Positions 59,101 to 64,000 of a stretch of 64,000 bases of DNA are shown one piece after another. This DNA is from Lumbricus terrestris (taxonomy: Eukaryota; Annelida; Clitellata; Crassiclitellata; Lumbricidae), in NCBI GenBank assembly GCA_949752735.1, contig OX457037.1, forward strand, positions 63,489,686 to 63,553,685. Direction: 5' to 3'. The notes under the pieces were generated by a model. The model had not been told where the DNA came from and did not search any database. It worked only from the letters and a program-made list of their open reading frames with translations. How positions within the stretch are numbered: position 1 is the first letter of the stretch; every line of letters starts with the position of its first letter. The position numbers were made by a program, and so were the translations under genes.

Positions 59101-60757
59101 ATACATTGTAGTTTAACTGTTTAAGGATTCAGAGTGGTGCCTCCGAAATGCTTAAAATTTCTGGGATTTCCACACTGTAACCGTGACTTTTAAAGCTGTC
59201 ATATTTTAAACCAGAAATGTTACTTTTCTATCGCTGCTAAGCAGGCATAAACCAGTAGGCCTATTATATAAGTAGGCGAGTAATAACCTTGAAAAGGGGC
59301 TTGTACATCGGACTGTGAACGGAGAGACAATCCTGGTTGCTGGCTGTCAATTGATTCGAGTAAGTAGTGACCGTCTTCAGTTAAGTATTGATATACGACG
59401 AGAAATGCTCTTGGATGCGGAATGGAGTTCAAGAAGTGGAGCAGAGCCCGACATCGACTCTGTCTTGTTGGATGCTCCGTGAGGATCCTCTGCCATTGGT
59501 CAGAAGTGATCACGTTCTCCTGCACCAACCAATCGCTGAGTCGATCCGGTTCAACGCCCAACACAAACTTACTCCATATGTTTTGTATCCGCTCCTTGAT
59601 TTCGTCATTTGTCAGAGATGCTGAAGCAAAATATAAAAATTTGCTGACGTAAAGACAATTTCCTCAATAATATTATGATTCGCATGCATGGCTGCTAAGA
59701 TATAATTCCTCTTTAAATAGGGTTACATTAAAGTTCACATTTTGGAGGAACCCGTTTTAAATTTTATATTCAGTAGAATTTTGATGTGTCAACTTTTGCC
59801 ACATTCAATGAAGTGGATACAGGAAAGGTGAATTAAGATTCAAAATAAGTTGCTGATCAGTGAAGATTTAGTATGGACCTAGGCTATGGCCTACAATACC
59901 ATCAAAATGTTTTTACACCCAATGAAAGTTACAACTTTCTAAACAGCTACAAAAGTGACAGCCTGTTTGAAAATTGTTCAATAAAGTTCTAATAATATCA
60001 TGCCAATAGATCAAAAACCTAATCTCTATTGGGTCGTAAATTCCGTAACTGGTTGCAATCACTAACCGTGCAATTCAATTAGCAATGAAGACTTAATAAT
60101 TATATATATCAACAGTGTCAGTCTGGCATATTCGCCTCTTCTTTCATTTAGCCTATCCCGCCCTAACTTCATAGATCTATGTCTCTCGTGCTGGCTTTCA
60201 GACTTTTATACTTAAATTTTCTTATCCTTGTATCAACAATTTGTTCAATGGTTTTTTTGTTATTAAACTGTCGATAAAGTGCCACCAACGTCTTTCTAGA
60301 AAGTTTCAACGGATTAACCTACCACCCGTAATCGCTGGCTACTTTGATTTCTCGTCCGACTATAGATCCAAGTCTGATTGACAGACTTCACAGAACACCA
60401 ATTGATTAGGCGAAACTCCTTCAACGTTTACGAATGAGAGACATCAACATCTATTATAGCCTAGCCCTACTCTTCTGCGTCTAAATTCTATAACTCACTT
60501 TGTTTTCTCAAACCGCATTACATAGTATCTTGAACGGTCAGTCCTCCAGAGTAGAAATTAGTCAACGTTAGAATGAAATGTAGGCCTACGTAACCTAGAC
60601 TTTGGAGATACTTGATATCATTGAAGAGAATTTTATCTTTGTCATAATTTAGTCGTAGCCTACTCAAAATTAGTAGGCCTACCACCATTCAGGTCACATA
60701 GATCTATGACAGCTCTAAAAGTTAAGTCGTTTTAAAAGCCTTACTCGAGCAGGCCAT
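46300..60757 (-). CDS. CARD - coiled coil - NHL propeller protein, complete model
   Basis: Seven coding exons (60745-60757, 59288-59620, 57875-58000, 57218-57334, 48678-48776, 47868-47969, 46300-47189) join in frame to 1680 bp, 559 residues. All six introns are phase 1. Residues about 8-95 form a CARD; about 116-263 are charged, heptad-like coiled coil; about 264-559 are an NHL/six-bladed-type beta-propeller. No RING, B-box, NACHT or transmembrane segment is seen. By family knowledge, CARDs recruit CARD partners such as caspases or adaptors, coiled coils oligomerise, and NHL propellers bind protein or RNA. A cytoplasmic sensor or adaptor is therefore inferred. The architecture resembles TRIM-NHL with the ubiquitin-ligase module replaced. 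The exon model is inferred from splice signals, not transcripts. Confidence 0.82.
47190..47867. other. Intron 6 of CARD-NHL gene
   Basis: 678 bp bounded by donor GTTGGT (47862-47867) and the exon-7 acceptor. AT-rich, no repeat or additional exon seen. Confidence 0.6.
47868..47969 (-). CDS. CARD-NHL gene, exon 6 (102 bp), linker
   Basis: The acceptor is TTGATATTGTAG before 47969 and the donor is GTTGGT. Phase 1 in and out. It encodes a polar, charged 34-residue linker (ETMKRKMPQEREQSTEES, then LSAPLPEIQRLLRI) joining coiled coil to propeller. The evidence is splice-site and phase agreement rather than homology. Confidence 0.68.
47970..48677. other. Intron 5 of CARD-NHL gene
   Basis: 708 bp with several TAGGCCTA palindromes. 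Nothing else recognised. Confidence 0.55.
48678..48776 (-). CDS. CARD-NHL gene, exon 5 (99 bp), coiled coil
   Basis: The acceptor is TTCTTTTTGCAG before 48776 and the donor is GTAGAA. Phase 1 in and out. It encodes EITVRQRLEEEKKVLYREKE and QLIKQNQELQQSI, an obvious heptad coiled coil. The upstream intron is the one occupied by the nested transposon stack. Confidence 0.78.
49206..49329. mobile_element. 108-bp hAT-like MITE inside element A, TSD CTTCGGAA
   Basis: The element is 49214-49321. The ends are CAGTGGCGGCGCCAGG and CTAGCGCCGCCACTG. The exact 8-bp duplication CTTCGGAA is at 49206-49213 and 49322-49329. The inverted GGGGGGCT/AGCCCCCC-type blocks make it nearly a foldback. Confidence 0.94.
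50040..50130 (-). other. tRNA-like Pol III box pair inside the LTR
   Basis: On the minus strand GTGAGCGCAGTGGTTCAG (50100-50117) resembles an A box. TGGTTCGAAACCC (50056-50068) resembles a B box, at tRNA/SINE-like spacing. The same pair is in the other LTR at 54793-54854. It could be a captured SINE head; whether it is active is unknown. Confidence 0.45.
50691..50700 (-). promoter_or_regulatory. TATA-like box of 3' LTR
   Basis: GTATATATAC, about 290 bp inside the upstream edge of the LTR as read on the minus strand. Identical site in the 5' LTR at 55428-55437. The three 43-bp repeats lie just upstream and may act as an enhancer (inference). Confidence 0.45.
50992..51003 (-). promoter_or_regulatory. 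Polypurine tract
   Basis: Minus strand CTGGGGGAGGCG, immediately before the 3' LTR, where plus-strand DNA synthesis is primed in LTR retrotransposons. Confidence 0.8.
51004..51646. other. Retrotransposon region between ORF stop and polypurine tract
   Basis: About 640 bp. 51320-51515 is a very T-rich plus-strand tract (poly-T and CTTTTT blocks). The phenylalanine-rich ORFs across it are artefacts. GGTGCGAAGTGC occurs twice (about 51239 and 51293). No coding region recognised. Confidence 0.75.
51647..54331 (-). CDS. Gag-protease fused to integrase C-terminus (894 aa)
   Basis: A single open frame beginning 71 bp after the 5' LTR. Residues about 95-255 form a retrotransposon gag domain. A CCHC zinc knuckle is at C345, C348, H353, C358 (CFKCGSPGHYARQC). 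An aspartic protease has LVDTGSEVSLVP (DTG at 418-420). Residues about 690-711 are the first helix of reverse transcriptase (ATIDAQLEQMLVTGVVEP). The frame then passes within about ten residues to the end of integrase: YDLRVRPAKFEAGDWV, then FTGPWMIVRACGPVNYLLQK (about 750-806) and a low-complexity tail. The RT YxDD, RNase H and integrase DDE residues are absent. Likely products are capsid and protease; no polymerase. Confidence 0.93.
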   Translation of the reverse strand: MQPVERNSATMWNTAEMDGNADDRPMTSTPAVGRRTDLLVDFEVESSRFMERIDFDDVPKKDRRSLLIPERDSTALETKVLDSVSRLVSERKMTMKPAKFDGTGSLESFLAQFDVCARHNRWTAIDKVDFLRVSLEKAATQLLWDFGARTEVTYEQLVERLRQRYGAEGQAETFRAQLYYRRQRADESLGDLLHDIRRLVVLAYPVPSNETTEIVAKDAFLEAIRDRELSLKVREREPKTIDEAYRTALRLSAYQQTADLEDRRRPANRIRGTQEADTRGQLQSQLDDFFTAQRKWQQDMEERICRQLEGLRSSNRTNFNSAPMAPPTIPSQGNASGSLGRGSTCFKCGSPGHYARQCRQRRQFPDRRNDDARDSGQPTTEQETVTNHTTRDRATGVTNNAIYIHGVINGRQRTFLVDTGSEVSLVPSSDVDGLLLQPSTRILLAANGTQIRVLGQVDVPIRISRGFSIETNFLVSDQIGEPMLGMDWLRQHRCRLGFGQGALFVGRRRISLVKGNGSLWCRRVIVAEETTVLPRSQCDIPCRTQYRDLTTTAEAWMTESKEIWPGLHVARVVLNDDDDKMCIRVVNLNEQPAMLTTDLMLGDLHPVNVEVMEGSDRQTGPEAQLVEKLMEDVSEDVSAEVKERLKNLLVEYGSIFSTTDHDLGRTMITQHRIDTGDSHPVRQPLRRQPLPYQATIDAQLEQMLVTGVVEPDGNGQTYSTYAAELLEKFEKAYRAARQGLRKGAERRKHSYDLRVRPAKFEAGDWVYYFSPRKFVGRSPKFQRNFTGPWMIVRACGPVNYLLQKSPKAKPFVAHVDKLRHCYGRTKGEWTEATGKVTGGSRPKVTGNATASTSQQPHRRGDGTRETDAHDQDLDGVATSTGRPRRNAGRPVRFQ
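54384..54399 (-). promoter_or_regulatory. Primer-binding site
   Basis: TGGTACCGTGAAGTGG on the minus strand, three bases after the 5' LTR. It begins with the TGG complementary to a tRNA CCA end. The tRNA species was not identified. Confidence 0.65.
54403..55728 (-). repeat. 5' LTR (1326 bp)
   Basis: Same length as the 3' LTR and, as far as I could read, the same sequence, including all internal tandem repeats. That points to a recent insertion. Drives transcription on the minus strand (TATA-like site 55428-55437). Confidence 0.96.
56274..56510. mobile_element. hAT-like MITE B, 229 bp, TSD ACCTGCAA
   Basis: B runs 56274-56502, with ends CAAGACCGTAGC and CTGGCTACGGCTTTG. Its right duplication ACCTGCAA is at 56503-56510. 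Its left duplication is now at 48931-48938, because element A inserted one base into it. Same family as 42727-42994. Confidence 0.85.
57002..57126. repeat. 125-bp foldback (hairpin) sequence
   Basis: The outer arms are GAAGCAGACA (57002-57011) and TGTCTGCTTC (57117-57126). The inner arms are 20 bp, 57043-57062 and 57076-57095 (GTAGCCGTTTCAACCGTCCG and its complement with one mismatch), around a 13-nt loop. Likely a foldback MITE. A structured intronic RNA is the alternative. Confidence 0.8.
57218..57334 (-). CDS. CARD-NHL gene, exon 4 (117 bp), coiled coil
   Basis: The acceptor is CTACTTTGAAG before 57334 (weak) and the donor is the consensus GTAAGT. Phase 1 in and out. It encodes DKRKIQQLQKETEDKRRAW, GVDKDRLLIMQKDLEIKLNL, a clear heptad pattern. 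Confidence 0.78.
57335..57874. other. Intron 3 of CARD-NHL gene
   Basis: 540 bp, no repeat or exon recognised. Confidence 0.55.
57875..58000 (-). CDS. CARD-NHL gene, exon 3 (126 bp)
   Basis: The acceptor is TTTTAAATCAG before 58000 and the donor is GTATGT. Phase 1 in and out. It encodes GTGMYHEFENDYMLYHTLNI followed by KTEKLMKQKMHQLEAESRT, the start of the helical region. No known domain by itself. Confidence 0.72.
58001..59287. other. Intron 2 of CARD-NHL gene
   Basis: 1.29 kb. The fragment at about 58618-58690 (GATAGGCGGAGACTTAGCCC) resembles one end of the MITE at 5676-6073. The rest is unremarkable AT-rich DNA; the minus ORF at 58045-58365 is probably chance. Confidence 0.55.
59288..59620 (-). 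CDS. CARD-NHL gene, exon 2 (333 bp), CARD
   Basis: The acceptor is ATTTTGCTTCAG before 59620; the donor GTTATT is weak but keeps phase 1. It encodes SLTNDEIKERIQNIWSKFV, then LSDWLVQENVITSDQWQRIL, TRQSRCRALLHFL, HPRAFLVVYQYLTEDGHYLL. The six-helix CARD pattern is plain: L..L...(V/I)(L/I)T...(Y/W)..I, the RAR/RCRALL motif and G/PRAF..(F/V)....L...G...L. It is full length (about 88 residues), followed by a serine/glutamine-rich linker. Confidence 0.9.
59621..60744. other. Intron 1 (coding) of CARD-NHL gene
   Basis: 1.12 kb, AT-rich, several TAGGCCTA palindromes; no exon or repeat recognised. Confidence 0.55.
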
Positions 60758-60800
60758 TCCAGTGGTTGTCGGGATGAAATGCTGATCGTGAGCCTTTAAC
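60745..60800 (-). CDS. CARD-NHL gene, exon 1 with start codon (coding 60745-60757)
   Basis: A 56-bp exon between an acceptor (ATCTACAG before 60800) and donor GTAAGG. ATG at 60757 in a good context (GGAATGGCC) gives MACS plus one base. That phase matches the CARD exon exactly (MACSTSLTNDE). The 43 bp before the ATG would be 5'UTR, and at least one more non-coding exon must lie to the right, because the exon opens with an acceptor. Confidence 0.68.
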
Positions 60801-61268
60801 CTGTAGATAAAATATACACACACTAACTGGACAAAAACTATGATTGAATGAGAAATGAAGCCGGGAAATTTAATTCCTTTCCAGAAAGCTTTACTCGACC
60901 AGCAACTTCAGAAAAGACAACAGGTCTAATGTTCTCTCTGCGTGGTTTCACATCCACGGGTATTTTCATCTAACCATTGATTACAACAACATCCTAAGTT
61001 GGTGCAGTTCTCTTGTGGAGGTCTGGCGGGAACGCTGTCGTGGTTGTATATTCATGACTAATCTGTTTAACCACATTACAACCACAACCTTCTGCAAATG
61101 TTTCTTATGATCGTATCTTTAATATGACTGTTTGTCTTTTACACCTTTGCAGTGGGGCAAAGTATGGCGTAAATTTTTATTGTCCCACCTCCCATCGCGT
61201 TACAGGTAGCAATGTATCGCAGGACTTGCGGTTAACATCCAAGCACTCACCTCGGTGCTAAATTACAC
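60801..61268. other. 5' flank or 5'UTR intron of CARD-NHL gene
   Basis: No promoter motif that I can defend. The upstream non-coding exon was not located here. Confidence 0.4.
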
Positions 61269-61551
61269 CACAGGGTGGGTCAAAAAAGTAATCCCCTACG
61301 GTTTTTGCCAATGTCTTGGCCAGAAGTAAGAATTTCAAAATGAAATTGTACAGTCTTAAAGGCAATTCATATTTACACACGATGGTTAGATTTCATCAAA
61401 ATATTTCAAACAGAACAAAAGTTATAGGCCTACCACTGAGGCCACCCACCGTTTTTTGACGATTCAAAAACCTAACGCAACAAAAAGTGACAAAAACGAT
61501 TTTATTAAATCACATCTCAAATAACTGTTGTGTAATGAACTTAATAGTGCT

Positions 61552-61785
61552 TCACAACTTGTGTTCAATGTGCCCACCACCAGTGCCAAAACTTCTTTTG
61601 AGTCTCTTTGCAAAGTTCTTGATGGCCCTGTTGATGCGTTCCATAGGCAAATCTTCCCATTTTAAATCCAATGCGCCCATCAATTCTTTTACCGCTCTTG
61701 GTTTAGGTTGCAGATTGTGATATTTCTTCAGCATAGCTCTCCGCAATTGATTATTAATCCATCGGGTTCAAATCCGGAGATTTGG
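61552..61785 (-). pseudogene. Mariner-like transposase C-terminal remnant
   Basis: The minus strand reads SPDLNPMD (around 61765), then after stops and a frame change KELMGALDLKWEDLPMERIN and KNFAKRLKRSFGTGGGHIEH. SPDLNP..D precedes the last catalytic acidic residue in mariner/Tc1 transposases, and GG.(I/F)EH is a common C-terminus. The N-terminal DNA-binding part and most of the catalytic domain are missing, so it is inactive. Confidence 0.8.
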
Positions 61786-62193
61786 GGCCATTGGCTATAT
61801 CAATGAAACCAGAACAATCGAGCCGATCTCCTTTTATTCACGGCAAATCTCTTAACTCTCAGCTCAACTCTTAATTTTTGCGCTCTTACTGTTTATCAGA
61901 GTAGGCGTTGCTCATAGGATCTTGCTAAAAAGTTGTCTGAATACACATTTTGTCTGTCATTGACACCTTGGCCATTTTTTTAGAAATTCGAATTGCATTG
62001 CTTTAATAGCAAAATTTTTAATCTGACAGATTCCTTATTTGCCAACTTTATTGGCATCTTCTATAAGTGACCTCTCAGTGACGTGCAGCTACGCTGGTAC
62101 CCTGTTTCTTTTTAAATAGTAATAACAATGATCATCTGGCATTATCAAGGCTATTTGATAACAATTATTTGAGATGAGACTTAATAAAATCGT

Positions 62194-62378
62194 GTTTTGC
62201 TCAGTGGCGTAACTAGGAACTCGGGGGCCCCTAGACAAAATGTGAATATTGAAATGTATATCACTATAATATACAGTGGCGTAACTAGGAACTCGGGGCC
62301 CCTCTGGGGCCTCTACACTCGGGGGCCCCTAGACTTTGTCTACCCAGTCTACCCTATTGTTACGCCACTGGTTTTGCT
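62194..62378. mobile_element. 169-bp hAT-like MITE nested in mariner relic, TSD GTTTTGCT
   Basis: The element is 62202-62370, with ends CAGTGGCGTAACTAGG and TTGTTACGCCACTG. The exact duplication GTTTTGCT is at 62194-62201 and 62371-62378. The left terminus occurs a second time at about 62274, so the element has a duplicated 5' end. Confidence 0.93.
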
Positions 62379-62804
62379 ACTTTTTGCTGCGTTACGTCTT
62401 TGAATCGTCAAAAAACTGTGTGTGGCCTCACAAAAAGTGGTATAACTTTTATTCTGTTTGAAATATTTTGATGAAATCTGGCCATCATGTGCAGATATGA
62501 ATTGTCTTTAAGCCTGTAAAATATCATTTCGATATTCTTACGTTTCCAAGATATTGGCCAGAATAATAAAATCGGTTTTATGTTGCTTTTTGTTGCGTGA
62601 CGTTTTTGAATCGTCAAAAAACGGTGGGTGGCCTCACTAGAAGGGATATAACTTTTGTTCTCTTTCACATATGGCGATGAAATTTAGCTATTGTACGCAG
62701 AGATGAATTACCTTCAAGCCCGTAAAACTGGATTTGAAAAACTCCTATTTTGGGCCAAGATATTGACAAAAAGCCGTAGGGGATTACTTTTTTGGCCCAC
62801 CCTG

Positions 62805-63654
62805 CATATTCATGTAGGGTGTAGGTCTACTGGTTCTAAGACACCTGTACGGAAACAGCCGTCAAGTCGTTGCACGTACGAAGTCCAAGCATAGGCTTCG
62901 ACTCCTTCGAGTTAATTAGGGTTCAATTGCAAACCAACCAAGCAACTTAATCAGCTTTGTGTGAAGTACTTGCTGAATGTTCCTACGCAATAACCGTGTT
63001 AAGGAAGGTCTTCAACCTTCCCTTGTCGCTCCAACCACCTGATTACCGTTTATCACTCTTAATAATGTCTGAATGACAAGAGACCTGTAAAACAGATAAT
63101 GAAAGTGAGTGCTAGGCGTGTTCTATGATGTCATTAAGCACAGAGTTGAAGAGACCTGTGCTAGTTGATAGGGCACCTTAATATAATTATTCAAGAAGGT
63201 TTTCTATAGAATGAGCAAACATGGGCCTATAACTCATTTAAGTATTTATTTTTCCCGTTTCCATACTAATAATTTGAGGCAGCAAGATTTGATTAGATGA
63301 TGAAGCCGGGTGATCAGATTACCTTTCACACCAGCAAATATTGATTGGTATATTCTACTTGGATGTTAATCATGTTATATAGAATGTATTGTAGGCCTTC
63401 TATAATATTTTCACATGCATGCTTTGATTTGAGGATTGGTTTCAGTGTAGACTGATGAATACAAAACTTGCATAAAGCAAGTAAGTGAGTATGATATTCT
63501 TTGTTTCACCAGCTGCTAAAGATCGCTATTGTGGACAGACGTCATGCCATAGCGAAGGCCTAAGTAGTCATTTTAACGTGTGCTTTAGTAGCCTATGTGT
63601 TAGGCACAGCTTTGTTTGCACATTAACGTACGTTCTCCATCTCTGTATATCTCT
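62805..63654. other. Region right of the mariner relic
   Basis: 850 bp with no recognised gene, repeat or RNA. Confidence 0.5.
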
Positions 63655-63910
63655 GCATACATACAATGCATATTACATACTTGCATATTACATACTTGCA
63701 TAATACATACTTTCATACATACATACATACATACATACATACATACATACATACATACATACATGCATCATACATGTACATACACACAGTCACACATCTA
63801 TACATCCATCATTATCCCATCACACATCCATCCATCCATACATAATTTCATCCATGCATGCATACATACATACATGCGTACATACATACATACACACGTA
63901 CATACGGTAC
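63655..63910. repeat. (ACAT)n microsatellite
   Basis: CATACATACATA tetranucleotide with CATC/CACACA variants. The threonine/isoleucine/histidine ORFs across it are artefacts. Confidence 0.95.
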
Positions 63911-64000
63911 GTCCGTACATACACATATAGTTTATACACACAAAAATGGTTGTTTCGTGGACTTCCACTGTTCTTGTCTATGAAGACTAGTGTTGATAAT

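Larger units (their letters stand above)
61271..62804 (-). mobile_element. Mariner/Tc1-like relic with long inverted ends
   Basis: The termini are CAGGGTGGGTCAAAAAAGTA (61271) and the inverted copy ending at 62804 (TACTTTTTTGGCCCACCCTG). Inverted similarity extends inward for about 230 bp (GGCCACCCACCGTTTTTTGA on the left is matched twice on the right). The right inverted repeat is present in two diverged tandem copies (about 62382-62575 and 62576-62804). The flanking dinucleotide is CA on both sides instead of the usual TA. It contains a transposase remnant and a nested hAT MITE. Confidence 0.82.

Noticed and set aside
63616..63930. 104-codon Thr/Ile/His ORF
   Set aside because: Translation of the (ACAT)n microsatellite.

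Overview
This is a eukaryotic, animal genomic window, very probably from a marine invertebrate. The evidence is AT-rich DNA with long introns, no bacterial-type gene packing, many microsatellites, tRNA-derived SINEs, dozens of short DNA transposons and two recognisable metazoan multi-exon genes. GTAGGCCTAC-type palindromes are frequent in the right third, which I associate with echinoderm-like and related invertebrate genomes; that placement is a guess.

Two minus-strand genes can be assembled from exons whose splice sites and reading phases agree. (1) The 5' part of a NACHT/WD-repeat (NWD family) gene runs from an ATG at 40828 leftwards through exons 40681-40828, 19892-19977, 6291-6407, 4560-4763 and 2152-2293, and leaves the window on the left. 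The introns are about 20.7, 13.5, 1.5 and 2.3 kb. (2) A complete gene runs from an ATG at 60757 to a stop at 46300. Its seven coding exons give a predicted 559-residue protein with an N-terminal CARD, a central coiled coil and a C-terminal NHL-type beta-propeller. It looks like a TRIM-NHL protein whose RING/B-box part is replaced by a death-fold adaptor. Its stop codon lies 5.5 kb upstream of the NWD start codon, so two genes of the innate-immunity/apoptosis type sit in tandem.

Most of the rest is mobile DNA. Between coiled-coil exons 4 and 5 of the CARD-NHL gene there is a nested stack at 48931-56510. An old hAT-like MITE (B) was invaded by a larger hAT-like element (A). A then received a 108-bp MITE and a 6.06-kb Ty3/gypsy-type LTR retrotransposon. 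The retrotransposon has two 1326-bp LTRs in which I found no difference, a GTAT target duplication and one 894-codon ORF. That ORF is a gag-protease-(RT start) segment fused in frame to the end of integrase, lacking almost all of RT, RNase H and the integrase core.

Elsewhere at least a dozen short hAT-like elements are bounded by exact or near-exact 8-bp target duplications. Others are a possible MULE-like element with mirrored GGACATTTCCCC arrays (16662-17391), a 2.16-kb element with about 500-bp inverted repeats and a Tudor-like pseudogene (32290-34446), a mariner-like relic (61271-62804) and two LINE 3' ends. I found no CRISPR arrays, rRNA genes or free-standing tRNA genes.
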